From NCBI RefSeq assembly GCF_024172185.1, contig NZ_JAMZEC010000001.1, positions 7,539,001 through 7,603,000 of the forward strand: a DNA stretch of 64,000 bases, written 5' to 3'. This document shows positions 25,478 through 34,851 of the stretch, piece by piece. The translations under genes and the position numbers were made by a program. Each line of letters starts with the position of its first letter. Within the stretch, counting starts at the first letter, position 1. The notes beneath the pieces are model-generated. The model was not told where the DNA came from. It saw nothing but the letters and a program-made list of their open reading frames with translations, and searched no databases. Source of the stretch: Nonomuraea roseoviolacea subsp. carminata. Lineage in GTDB: Bacteria; Actinomycetota; Actinomycetes; Streptosporangiales; Streptosporangiaceae.

Positions 25478-26176
25478 ATGTGCACCGTGATCGTGAAGAC
25501 AGGGTGGCCCCTCACACTCCTGTTCGTGCGCGACGAGTACGCCGACCGGCCCTGGGAGGGGCCGGGGGAGCACTGGCCCGAGCGCTACCCCGGCGTGATC
25601 GGCGGCCGTGACCTCAAGGCGGGCGGCACCTGGCTGGCGGTCCACCCGGCCGCCCGGCGCGCCGCCGCCCTGCTCAACGGGTGCGGCTGCACGGCCGCCG
25701 AGGCCACCCGGGTCTCGCGCGGCGACCTGGCCCTGCGCGCCGCCGCCACCGGAACCCTGCCCGGCGACCCGCCCCGCGCCGGTGCCGACGCGCGGGCGAG
25801 CCTGTCGGAGGCCGACCTCACCGTGTACGACCCCTTCTACCTGCTGCTCGCCGAGCCGCCGGGAGCTCGGCTGGCCGGCTGGGACGGTGAGCGGCTGACC
25901 GTCACCCCCGTGCCCGACGGCATCAACATGATCGTCAACGCGGCCGGGCTCGACCCCGCCCACCCCCGCGTCGTGGCCAACCTGCCCCGCTTCCGCGCCG
26001 GCGACTGGCGCGTCCCGGGCGAGGAGGCGCCCTCCGCCGACCCCGAGTCGCTGCTCGTCCGCCACGAGACGCCCGACGGCAAGGTCCTCACGTCGCTGTC
26101 GGCGATGCGCGTCACGCTGGCCAGCGACGACGTGACGTACGACTTCACCGACCTGACCGCCGACCGGGACAGATAG
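25478..26176 (+). CDS. NRDE-family (TANGO2-like) protein
   Basis: 232 residues starting MCTVIV; Cys2 would become N-terminal after Met removal, as in Ntn-type hydrolases. The N-R-D-E signature appears as VRDEYADRP with W and P nearby, and INMIVNAAGLDP supplies a second conserved segment. The family includes eukaryotic TANGO2, linked to haem and lipid handling; the bacterial role is unsettled. The start lies 23 bp after the SCO1664-type gene and the stop 10 bp before mshC, so all are probably one operon. Confidence 0.85.
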   Translation: MCTVIVKTGWPLTLLFVRDEYADRPWEGPGEHWPERYPGVIGGRDLKAGGTWLAVHPAARRAAALLNGCGCTAAEATRVSRGDLALRAAATGTLPGDPPRAGADARASLSEADLTVYDPFYLLLAEPPGARLAGWDGERLTVTPVPDGINMIVNAAGLDPAHPRVVANLPRFRAGDWRVPGEEAPSADPESLLVRHETPDGKVLTSLSAMRVTLASDDVTYDFTDLTADRDR

Positions 26177-26186
26177 GCTCAAAGCT

Positions 26187-27422
26187 ATGAGATCGTGGTC
26201 CGCCCCGAACATCCCCAAGCTGCCCGGTCAGAGCGTCCCTCTGCGGCTCCACGACACGGCGACCGGGCAGGTGCGCCCGACCGATCCGGGTCCCACGGCC
26301 CGCATGTACGTGTGCGGCATCACCCCGTACGACGCCACGCACCTCGGGCACGCCAACACCTACCACGCCTTCGACCTGGTCGGCCGGGTGTGGCGCGACG
26401 GCGGCCACGACGTCCACTACACCCAGAACACCACCGACGTGGACGACCCGCTTCTGGAGCGCGCCGAGAAGACCGGCATCGCCTGGCAGGAGCTGGCCGA
26501 GCGGGAGATCGAGCTGTTCCGCACGGACATGGAGGCCCTGCGCGTCGTGCCGCCCCGCGAGTACGTGGGTGTCACCGAGGTCGTCGGCCGCGTCGCCGGG
26601 CTGATCGACGCCCTGTCGGCCAAGGGCGTCACCTACGAGCTGGACGGCGACGTCTACTTCAGCTCGGCCGACGCCCCGAAGTTCGGCCAGGTGTCCGGCT
26701 ACTCCGAGCAGGAGATGCTGGAGCTGTTCGCCGAGCGCGGCGGCGACCCCGAGCGGCCGGGCAAGCGCCACCCGCTCGACTGGCTGCTGTGGCGGGCCGA
26801 GCGGCCCGGGGAGCCGGCCTGGGACTCGCCGCTGGGCCGGGGCCGTCCCGGCTGGCACATCGAGTGCACGGCCATCGCGCTCGACCACCTGGGCGCCGGC
26901 TACGACGTGGCGGGCGGCGGCTCCGACCTGATCTTCCCGCACCACGAGTGCGGCGCCTCCGAGGGGCACGCGGCGACCGGCGAGTGGCCGTTCGCCAAGT
27001 TCTACACCCACGCCGGCATGGTCGCCCTCGACGGCGAGAAGATGTCGAAGTCCAAGGGCAACCTCGTGTTCGTCTCGCGGCTGCGCCAGGAGCACGACCC
27101 GATGGCGATCCGGCTGGTCCTGCTGGCCCACCACTACCGCTCCGACTGGGAGTACACCCCGGAGCTGATGGCCGAGGCGGAGCGGCGGCTGGCCCGCTGG
27201 CGCGAGGCGGTGGGGCTGCCGTCGGGACCGCCCGCCGGCGACGTGCTGGCGCGGGTGCGCGAGCGGCTGGCCGACGACCTGGACGCGCCGGGCGCGCTGG
27301 CCGCGCTCGACGCCTGGGCCGAGGAGGCGCTGGCCGGCGGCGGCACCGGCGCGGGCGCCGACCCGGGCGCGCCGGGCCTGGTCCGCGACCTGGCCGACGC
27401 GCTCCTCGGCGTCGCCCTCTGA
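26187..27422 (+). CDS. mshC: Mycothiol ligase MshC
   Basis: 411 residues. A class-I aminoacyl-tRNA-synthetase fold is indicated by TPYDATHLGHANTY (HxGH at 52-55) and EKMSKSKGN. Zinc-site residues resemble cysteinyl-tRNA synthetase (Cys43 in MYVCG, ECTAIA, HHECG). The short C-terminus without the tRNA anticodon domain and the NTTDVDDPLLERAE segment distinguish MshC from CysS. It joins cysteine to GlcN-Ins with ATP, the third step of mycothiol synthesis, making the major thiol of actinobacteria. It is the last gene of the run from 23449, and a tandem repeat follows its stop. Confidence 0.94.
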   Translation: MRSWSAPNIPKLPGQSVPLRLHDTATGQVRPTDPGPTARMYVCGITPYDATHLGHANTYHAFDLVGRVWRDGGHDVHYTQNTTDVDDPLLERAEKTGIAWQELAEREIELFRTDMEALRVVPPREYVGVTEVVGRVAGLIDALSAKGVTYELDGDVYFSSADAPKFGQVSGYSEQEMLELFAERGGDPERPGKRHPLDWLLWRAERPGEPAWDSPLGRGRPGWHIECTAIALDHLGAGYDVAGGGSDLIFPHHECGASEGHAATGEWPFAKFYTHAGMVALDGEKMSKSKGNLVFVSRLRQEHDPMAIRLVLLAHHYRSDWEYTPELMAEAERRLARWREAVGLPSGPPAGDVLARVRERLADDLDAPGALAALDAWAEEALAGGGTGAGADPGAPGLVRDLADALLGVAL

Positions 27423-27516
27423 CGCACCCCCGCAGGACGCCGCCCTCTGAAGGCCGCCCCCGGCAGGACGCCGCCTTCTGAGGGACGCCCCGCAGGACGC
27501 CGCCCCTGATCGGGCT
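27412..27516. repeat. About 30-bp tandem repeat copied from the mshC 3' end
   Basis: Starting at the last codons and stop of mshC, the pattern GCCCTCTGA...GCAGGACGCC recurs about three times with unit lengths of 28-31 bp (CCCTCTGAC, CCCTCTGAA, CCTTCTGAG, CCCCTGATC starts). Every unit keeps a copy of the stop-codon context. It lies between convergent genes. Confidence 0.85.
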
Positions 27517-27517
27517 C

Positions 27518-28057
27518 CTACGTCAGGAGGCGGCGCGCGGGGATGATCTCGGCCGACATGTTGCGCTCCATCATGCGCAGCGCGGCCCGGCCGAGATCCC
27601 CGTGGACCGGCGCCACGCAGTCCGGCGGCACCACCACCCCGAACTCCCGCACGTACGCGTCCAGCGCGCTGTACAGCACGCACTGCTCGGTCACCTGCCC
27701 GGTCAGGATCACGGTGCCGATGCCCCGCTGCCGCAGCAGGTGGTCCAGGGGCGTGCCGTAGAAGGCGCTGTGGCGCGCCTTGGACAGGAACGCCGCGGTG
27801 CGCGGCGGCACCACCGGCCGCACCAGATCGGGCCGGCGTCCCTTCAGCGCCCGCGCCACCAGATCCTCGCGGGTGGCGGTGAAGTCGCCGTAGTTGTCGT
27901 TGACGTAGATCAGCTCCACGTCGTCGCGCCGGTGCGCCCGGCCGGCCAGCTCGGCCAGCCTGGGCACGATCGGCTCCACTCCCTGCACGAGCCGGTCGGC
28001 GTCCTCGTGGTCGTACGGGTTCAGCATGTCCAGCACGACCATCGCGATTCCCGGCAT
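27518..28057 (-). CDS. Isochorismatase-like cysteine hydrolase
   Basis: 179 residues from the ATG at 28057; a GTG at 28072 is possible. The catalytic triad of the family is visible: Asp in VVLDMLNPY, Lys in AAFLSKARHSAF and Cys in GQVTEQCVLYSA, along with a cis-peptide-type GIGTVILTG strand. Such enzymes hydrolyse amides (nicotinamide, biuret, carbamates) or vinyl ethers. It is the last gene of the glycan operon, 31 bp after the UXS-like gene, but its link with sugar metabolism is unclear. Confidence 0.87.
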   Translation of the reverse strand: MPGIAMVVLDMLNPYDHEDADRLVQGVEPIVPRLAELAGRAHRRDDVELIYVNDNYGDFTATREDLVARALKGRRPDLVRPVVPPRTAAFLSKARHSAFYGTPLDHLLRQRGIGTVILTGQVTEQCVLYSALDAYVREFGVVVPPDCVAPVHGDLGRAALRMMERNMSAEIIPARRLLT

Positions 28058-28088
28058 CCTCGAAACCACCACCCCCCCGACGGCCGGC

Positions 28089-29047
<959 letters not shown>

Positions 29048-29051
<4 letters not shown>

Positions 29052-29944
29052 GAGGTGACCTCCATCACGGCGTCCAGGACTTCGGAGACATCGATTCGCA
29101 GCAGGCCGGCGTCCACCCGGCCGCCGTGGGGGTCGCCGGTCCGCCCGGCCCACAGCGCGACGTGCCGCCAGCCGGGCGGCGGCCCCCACAGCGCGGGCGG
29201 CACCGGCCCGAACAGCACCACCGACGGCACGCAGAAGGCGGTCGCCAGGTGGCCGACGCCCGTGTCGCCGCAGACCACGAGCCGGGCCCGGCCCACCACG
29301 TCGATCAGCCCCGCCAGGTCCGTACGGCCGGCCAGCACCCGCCCGGCGGGCAGCCCGGCCAGCTCCGCGACCCGCGCGGCGATCGGCGCCTCACCGGCGT
29401 CGCCGGTGACCACGACCTCGCCCACGGTCCGCTCCAGGGCCGCCGCCACCCGCGCGAACCGCTCGGGCGGCCAGCGCCGGGCCGGGAAGGCGGCGCCCGG
29501 GTGGACGACCACGGGCCCGGTCCGGTCGGACACGCCCAGCGTCAGGTCCGACGGGTCGGCCTTGACCCCGTACCACTCCAGCATGTCGCACCAGCGCCGC
29601 ACCTCGTGCACGTCGTCGCGCCAGGGCGGGCCGAGCGTGTGGCTCAGCAGCCGCCCGGGCTCGGTGCGGCGCAGCGCCTCGATGCTCTGCGGGCCCTTGC
29701 CGTGCAGGTTGACCGCGATGTCGGGCCCTCTGCCGGGCCGCTCGAACGGCACCGGGCCGGGGCCGCGCACGTCGATCAGCTCGTCCACCGCCCCGGTCAG
29801 CGGCATGAGCGGCTCCAGCGGCGCCGGCGCGGCCACCGTGATCCGGTGGACCGGGAACTCCTGCCGCAGCGCGCGCAGCGCGGGCACGGCCGTGAGCAGG
29901 TCGCCCAGGCCGAGCCCGCGCAGCGCGAGAAGCTCTAGGGCCAT
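29048..29944 (-). CDS. Glycosyltransferase family 9 (heptosyltransferase-like) 1
   Basis: 298 residues from the ATG at 29944, overlapping the SDR stop by 10 bp. GT9 hallmarks: GLGDLLTAVPALRALRQEFP at the N-terminus, IAVNLHGKGPQSI, VVHPGAAFPARRWPPERFARV (nucleotide-binding region) and VCGDTGVGHLATAFCVPSVVLFGP near the end. GT9 enzymes transfer heptose from ADP-heptose in LPS core synthesis, and the heptose genes in the same operon make a heptosyl donor likely here. Cytoplasmic, GT-B fold. Confidence 0.9.
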
Positions 29945-30609
29945 GACGTCTCCGTCGAGGGGCAGACGACCAGTTCCCTGACCTCGCACCCGGCCGGCTG
30001 GCCGAGCGCGAACACGACGGTGCGGGCCACGTCGGCCGGGTCGTTGAGACCGGCGTCGGGACCCGGCTTGTACTGCTCGGGCCGGCCGTCGAAGAACGCC
30101 GTCCGCATGCCGCCGGGCACCAGCAGCGTCACCCCGACCTGCCCGGCCAGCTCGACGGCCAGCGCCCGGGTGAGGCCGACCACGCCGAACTTCGAGGCGC
30201 AGTAGGCGCTCGCGTCGCTCAGCGCCCGCAGCCCGAGGGTGGACGCGCAGGTGACGACCTTGCCCCGCGACTCCTTCAGGTACGGCAGCGCCGCCCGCAC
30301 GACCGAGGCGGTGCCGATCAGGTTGACCATGATCACCCGATCCCAGGCGTCGGCCGGCACGTCCTCCAGGCGCCCGCAGGCGTCCACGCCGGCCGCGGTC
30401 ACCACGGCGTCGAGCCCGCCGGCCCGCTCGGCCAGCTCGCGCACGGCCCGCTCGGCCTCGGCCCGGTCGGCCAGGTCGGCGACCACGTGCTCGACGTCCG
30501 GCCCGGCATCGCGCGCGTCGACGACCAGCGGCCGCCAGCCCTCCTTGGCCACGGCCTCGGCGGTCGCCCGCCCGAGGCCGGAGGCGCCTCCGGTGATGAG
30601 CACCTTCAT
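29935..30609 (-). CDS. Short-chain dehydrogenase/reductase
   Basis: 224 residues after AAGGAG at ideal spacing. The classical SDR pattern is complete: TGGASGLG, AAGVDA, CASTLGLRAL and Y-x3-K in AYCASKFGVVGLTRALA, followed by PGGMRTAFF. The product oxidises or reduces a hydroxyl/keto group with NAD(P), probably on a sugar or an oxidised intermediate given its place between hldE and a GT9 gene. Substrate unknown. Confidence 0.87.
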   Translation of the reverse strand: MKVLITGGASGLGRATAEAVAKEGWRPLVVDARDAGPDVEHVVADLADRAEAERAVRELAERAGGLDAVVTAAGVDACGRLEDVPADAWDRVIMVNLIGTASVVRAALPYLKESRGKVVTCASTLGLRALSDASAYCASKFGVVGLTRALAVELAGQVGVTLLVPGGMRTAFFDGRPEQYKPGPDAGLNDPADVARTVVFALGQPAGCEVRELVVCPSTETSWP

Positions 30610-30635
30610 GTGATCTCCTTGTCATCGTGGTCGCG

Positions 30636-30658
30636 GCTCCCCGCGCATCCGCGGGAGC
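30636..30658 (-). terminator. Hairpin between hldE and the SDR gene
   Basis: GCTCCC pairs with GGGAGC and an inner GCG with CGC across one bulge and a 4-nt loop. It occupies the only noticeable gap (50 bp) inside an otherwise overlapping operon, so partial termination or mRNA processing at this point is plausible. Confidence 0.4.
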
Positions 30659-30659
30659 G

Positions 30660-31994
30660 TCAGCGGATCTCCCTGATGAGGTTGGTGGTGGAGCGGCCCG
30701 GCAGGCTGCTGAGGACGACGACCTCGCCGCCCAGCCGGTCGAGGACCTCGGCCTCGGGCAGCAGGTCGCCCTCGTAGTCGCCGCCCTTCACCCACACGTC
30801 CGGCCGGAGCCGCTCGATGGCCGCGGCCGGGGTGTCCTCGTCGAACACCATCACCGCGTCCACGCAGCCCAGCGCCCGCAGCACCTCGACCCGGTCGCGC
30901 ACGTCCACGATGGGCCGGGTCGGGCCCTTGAGCCGGCGGACGGAGTCGTCGGAGTTCACGCACACCACCAGCGCGTCCCCGAGCGCCCGCGCCCGCCGCA
31001 GCAGGCTGACGTGCCCGGCGTGCAGCAGGTCGAAACAGCCGCCGGTGGCGATGAGCCGCCCGCCGTAGGCCCGGGTCAGCTCGGCCACCTCCAGCGCGGT
31101 GCGCGGCCGGTCGCCGAGCTCCTGCTCCTGGATGCGGATGGAGGCGGCGCCGCCCCGCTCGACGAAGCGCGAGGCCTCCCCGACGCCGATCGTGACCGCC
31201 TCCTCCACGCCGGAGCCGTCGCGCAGCGCGAGCGCGGCCGCGGCGGCCAGCCGGTCGCCCGCGCCGCACACGTCCTGCCCGGCGGCCGACACCGGCGCGG
31301 GCACCTGGGTCAGCGCGCAGCCCTGGCGGGCCAGCGCCGCGCCGCGCCCGCCCAGCGTCACGGCCACGGCCCGCGCCCGCAGCGCGCGCATGAGGTGGCG
31401 GGCCGCCTGGTCCGGCCCCTCGTACGGGCCGTCGCACATGAGCCTGGCCTCGGCCTCGCTCGGCGTCACCAGCGCGCAGCCGGGCACCGGCGGCTCGCCC
31501 TTGGGATGCGGGTCCCACACGAGCGGCGCGTCGGCCCCGCGCAGCAGCTCACGCGTCACCCGGGTGACGCCGCGGCCGTAGTCGGACACGAGCACCGCCC
31601 CGGCCTGGCGCAGCGCCGCGGCCACCTCGTCGTGGGCGGCGTGCCGGGCCCGGCCGTCGCCGGAGTCCACGCGCACCAGCGTCTGCCCCCGGGCCCGGAT
31701 CCGGGTCTTGCGCACGGTGCCGCCGCGCAGCGGCAGCCGCACCAGCTCCACCTCGCCCGCCAGCAGTCCGCACAGGCGGCGGCCGTCCTGGTCGTCGCCG
31801 ATCGCGGTGACGAGCACCACGTCGGCGCCGTCGCGGGCGGCCAGCAGCGCGGACAGGCCCGCGCCGCCGGGCCGGGCGTGCTCGGCGTCGACGTCCACCA
31901 CCGGGACGGGCGCGTCCGGGCACAACCGGTCCGCGCCGCCCTCCACGTCCACGTCCAGCAGGGTGTCGCCGATGACGACGAGCGGACCGCTCAC
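30660..31994 (-). CDS. hldE: Bifunctional heptose kinase/adenylyltransferase HldE
   Basis: 444 residues from the GTG at 31994, overlapping the GmhA-type stop as GTGA. The N-terminal PfkB-type kinase has IGDTLLDVD, GGAGLSALLAARDG and the catalytic GAGD loop (DVCGAGDRLAAA). The C-terminal nucleotidyltransferase has TGGCFDLLHAGHVSLLRRA (the H-x-G-H motif) and VNSDDSVRRLKGPTRP. Together they phosphorylate D-glycero-beta-D-manno-heptose 7-phosphate at C1 and then adenylylate the heptose 1-phosphate. It is shorter than the E. coli enzyme (477 aa) but complete. Confidence 0.92.
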   Translation of the reverse strand: MSGPLVVIGDTLLDVDVEGGADRLCPDAPVPVVDVDAEHARPGGAGLSALLAARDGADVVLVTAIGDDQDGRRLCGLLAGEVELVRLPLRGGTVRKTRIRARGQTLVRVDSGDGRARHAAHDEVAAALRQAGAVLVSDYGRGVTRVTRELLRGADAPLVWDPHPKGEPPVPGCALVTPSEAEARLMCDGPYEGPDQAARHLMRALRARAVAVTLGGRGAALARQGCALTQVPAPVSAAGQDVCGAGDRLAAAAALALRDGSGVEEAVTIGVGEASRFVERGGAASIRIQEQELGDRPRTALEVAELTRAYGGRLIATGGCFDLLHAGHVSLLRRARALGDALVVCVNSDDSVRRLKGPTRPIVDVRDRVEVLRALGCVDAVMVFDEDTPAAAIERLRPDVWVKGGDYEGDLLPEAEVLDRLGGEVVVLSSLPGRSTTNLIREIR

Positions 31995-32539
31995 AGCGCC
32001 TCCTCGACCGCGTCGCAGAGCAGGTGGACCAGGGCGAGATGCACCTCCTGAACGGTCGCGGTCTCCTCGGCGGGCACGGTGACGGCCTCGTCGCACATGC
32101 CGGCCAGCGGGTTGGGCGCGGGCCCGGTCAGCGCCCAGGCGAGCATCCCGCACTCGCGGGCCGCCTTGGCTGCGGCCAGCACGTTGGGGCTGCCGCCGCT
32201 GGTGGACAGGCACACGAGCACGTCCCCCCGGCGGCCGTGGGCGCGCACCTGGCGGGCGTACGCCTCCTCGGCGCCGTAGTCGTTGGCGATCGCCGTCAGC
32301 GACGAGGTGTCGGCGTGCAGCGGGATCGCCGCGTACGGCGGGCGGTCGGCGCGGAAGCGGCCCACCAGCTCGGCTGTCAGGTGCTGGGCCTCGGCCGCCG
32401 ACCCGCCGTTGCCGCAGGCCAGCAGCCTGCCGCCGGAGGACAGGACCACGGCGAGCGTGCCGCCCCACGCGCGGACGACGGCCGCGTGACCGTCGACGCG
32501 CGCCAGGGTGGCGCACAGCTTCTCCAGATGCGCGTCCAT
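31991..32539 (-). CDS. gmhA: Sedoheptulose-7-phosphate isomerase (GmhA type)
   Basis: 182 residues. The SIS domain carries LLACGNGGSAAEAQHLTAEL, LHADTSSLTAIANDYGAEEAY and CLSTSGGSPNVLAAA, the full GmhA signature with active-site Glu and His residues (TAELVGR, EVHLALVHLLCD). It converts sedoheptulose 7-phosphate to D-glycero-D-manno-heptose 7-phosphate, the entry step of nucleotide-heptose synthesis. It lies three bases after the GT4 gene and overlaps hldE. Confidence 0.92.
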   Translation of the reverse strand: MDAHLEKLCATLARVDGHAAVVRAWGGTLAVVLSSGGRLLACGNGGSAAEAQHLTAELVGRFRADRPPYAAIPLHADTSSLTAIANDYGAEEAYARQVRAHGRRGDVLVCLSTSGGSPNVLAAAKAARECGMLAWALTGPAPNPLAGMCDEAVTVPAEETATVQEVHLALVHLLCDAVEEAL

Positions 32540-32542
32540 CTC

Positions 32543-33841
32543 TCACCCTCCCAGCGCCGCGAGACGGCACATCCGGCCGTCGATGACCTGCGTGTAGACG
32601 GCCTCCGTGCGCTCGGCGACGCGCGGCCAGCCGTAGCGCTGGCGGGCCCGCCGCGCCCCCGCCGCGCCCATCGCGCGGCGGCGGCCCGGGTCGGCCAGCA
32701 CGTCCTTGAGGGCCCTGGCCAGGGCGCGGGGGCGGCGGGGCGGCACCAGCAGGCCGCACCCGGCGACCGTGTCGAGGTGGCCGCCGACGGCCGAGGCGAT
32801 CACGGGCACGCCGCAGGCCATGGCCTCGACGGGCACCATCCCGAACGGCTCGTACCACGGCACGGTCACCAGCGCGTCGGCCGCGCGCATCAGCGCCGGC
32901 ACCTCGTCACGGGGGACGCTGCCGACGACCCGCACGCGCCCGGCCAGGCCGTACCCGTCGGTCAGCTCGCGCAGCCGCACCGCCTCCTCGTCGTCCACGC
33001 GACCGCCGGCGATCACCAGCTCGGCGCGGGGGAGCAGCCGCATGGCCTGCACGAGGGTGTCCACGCCCTTGCGCGGGACCAGCCGCCCGATGCTGAGCAC
33101 CCGCGCCATCCCGGCCTGCGGCCCGCCTGGGACGCCCGCTCCGTCCGTGCCCGGCGCTCCCGAGCCGTCCGCCCGCGCGCCCAGCGGCCCCGATCCGTCC
33201 GCCTCCGGGGCGCCGGTTCCGCCCGGCCACGGCCCCTTCGGGCCGTCCGGGCGGAAGTGCCCGAGGTCCACGCCGCACGGCACGATCACGATCCGCCGCT
33301 CGGGCACGCCCATCGCGCGCAGCTCGTTCACCTCGTCGCGGCAGGTGGCCAGCACGGCGTCGGCGCTGCGGCCGATCTGCCGCTCGGTGTCCACCCGGTG
33401 CGGCGGGCTCGTGTCGGCGGCGCCCTGCCAGCGCCGCTTGACGGTGCCGAGCGCGTGGAACGTCTGCACCACCGGCACGTTCCCGGCGGCCCGCAGCGCC
33501 GCCTGCCCGCTCATCCAGAAGTGCGCGTGGACGACGTCCGGCGGATCGGCCTCCCAGCGCGCCGCCAGGCGCGCGGTGAACTCCGGCATGTACGGCGGAA
33601 GCTCGTCCTTCGGGACCGGCGCCGCCGGGCCCGCCTCGACGTACTCGACCCGCGCGCCGGGCGCCAGCTCCACCCGCGCCGGCTGCCCCGGGTCCCAGCG
33701 CCGGGTGTGGACGACCACCTCGTGACCGCGCGCGCCGAGGGCCGTGGCCAGGGCGGCGACGTAGACGTTCTGCCCGCCGGCGTCCACCCCGCCGATGGCC
33801 GCGAGCGGATCCGCGTGTTCCGAGACCAGGGCGATTCTCAC
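32543..33841 (-). CDS. GT4-type glycosyltransferase with a Gly/Pro-rich insertion
   Basis: 432 residues from the GTG at 33841 (GTGA overlap with the GT9 gene). The N-terminal half has HADPLAAIGGVDAGGQNVYVAALATAL, close to sucrose-phosphate-synthase/MshA-like GT4 enzymes, and HAHFWMSG. The C-terminal half has SIGRLVPRKGVDTLVQAM and the E-x7-E motif in EPFGMVPVEAMACGVPVIAS. About 45 residues of Gly/Pro/Asp/Ala repeats (DGSG units, about 33125-33250) separate the two Rossmann domains, lengthening the usual linker. The donor is probably a nucleotide sugar such as UDP- or ADP-heptose. Confidence 0.88.
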   Translation of the reverse strand: MRIALVSEHADPLAAIGGVDAGGQNVYVAALATALGARGHEVVVHTRRWDPGQPARVELAPGARVEYVEAGPAAPVPKDELPPYMPEFTARLAARWEADPPDVVHAHFWMSGQAALRAAGNVPVVQTFHALGTVKRRWQGAADTSPPHRVDTERQIGRSADAVLATCRDEVNELRAMGVPERRIVIVPCGVDLGHFRPDGPKGPWPGGTGAPEADGSGPLGARADGSGAPGTDGAGVPGGPQAGMARVLSIGRLVPRKGVDTLVQAMRLLPRAELVIAGGRVDDEEAVRLRELTDGYGLAGRVRVVGSVPRDEVPALMRAADALVTVPWYEPFGMVPVEAMACGVPVIASAVGGHLDTVAGCGLLVPPRRPRALARALKDVLADPGRRRAMGAAGARRARQRYGWPRVAERTEAVYTQVIDGRMCRLAALGG

Positions 33842-34851
33842 TGGTTCAGCTCCCTCACTGCCTTGACCACCTGTTCGCTGGTCACCTGCGCCAGACAGGG
33901 ATGGCCGGGCACCGGGCACACGCGTGCCCGGGAGTCCCGGCACGGCGCGTCCTGGTCGCCCAGCAGGACCGTGGGCACCCGGTACGGGGCCCACCGCCCG
34001 GCCGGGACGACCGGCGCGAAGAGGCTCACGACCGGCGTGCCGACGGCCGCCGCCAGGTGGGCGGGGCCGGTGTTGCCGGCCACGAGCACGGAGGCGCCCT
34101 CGATCACGGCCGCGAGCTGCGCCAGCGTGGTCGAGCCGCCGAGGTCGAGGGCCGCGCCGGGCGCCCCGGCGGCGACGTACGCGGTCAGCTCGCGCTCCAC
34201 GCCGGTGACGACGACCCGGTGGCCGTCGTCGGCCAGCTCCCGCACCGCCTCGCGGTTGCGTTCGGCCGGCCACGTGCGCGCGGGCGCCGACGTGCCGGGA
34301 TGCACGACCACGTACGGGCCGGGCCCGAGGCCGAGGCGGGAGACGTCGGGCAGCGGCCGGCGCACGGCGAGCCGGCCGTCGTCGCCCGGCGGCAGCTCGA
34401 AGCCGGCGGCGCGGGCCACGGCCAGCATCCGCTCCGGCTCGGGCACGTCCAGCCCCTCGTCCACGACGTGCCGCACGTCGAGCAGCGAGCCGGGGTAGTC
34501 GTTGCTGATGGCCGAGACGCGGCCCACCCCGGCGAGCCGCAGGAGCAGCGCCAGCGGCAGCGCCGACTGGTGGAACGACGTGAGGATCACCGCCTCGTCG
34601 ATCCCCCTGACCTGGCCGATCAGGTCGTCCACGCCACGCCGCGACACGGGCGGCGGACGGTGGTCGATCCACGGCGCCCGCCACACGACCACCCGGTCCA
34701 CCCCGGGCAGCAGCTCGGCCGCCGCCCGGCCGCGCGGGCCCGCGAGCAGCGTCACCTCGTCCGCGCGCGCGCTCACGGCCCGGACGGCCGGGCCGGCCAG
34801 CAGCACGTCCCCGGCGTCGTCCAGCCGAGCCACGAGCACCCGTCCGCTCAT
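33838..34851 (-). CDS. Glycosyltransferase family 9 (heptosyltransferase-like) 2
   Basis: 337 residues from the ATG at 34851, coupled to the GT2 gene by ATGA. It contains VARLDDAGDVLLAGPAVRAVSARADEVTLLAG at its start, here split by several conserved Gly/Asp, then VVVHPGTSAPARTWPAERNREAV and VLVAGNTGPAHLAAAVGTPVVSLFAP, as expected of GT9. A Cys-containing loop (CRDSRARVCPVPGHPC) lies near the end, a feature seen in several actinobacterial GT9 proteins. It probably adds a heptose during glycan assembly. Confidence 0.9.
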   Translation of the reverse strand: MSGRVLVARLDDAGDVLLAGPAVRAVSARADEVTLLAGPRGRAAAELLPGVDRVVVWRAPWIDHRPPPVSRRGVDDLIGQVRGIDEAVILTSFHQSALPLALLLRLAGVGRVSAISNDYPGSLLDVRHVVDEGLDVPEPERMLAVARAAGFELPPGDDGRLAVRRPLPDVSRLGLGPGPYVVVHPGTSAPARTWPAERNREAVRELADDGHRVVVTGVERELTAYVAAGAPGAALDLGGSTTLAQLAAVIEGASVLVAGNTGPAHLAAAVGTPVVSLFAPVVPAGRWAPYRVPTVLLGDQDAPCRDSRARVCPVPGHPCLAQVTSEQVVKAVRELNQ

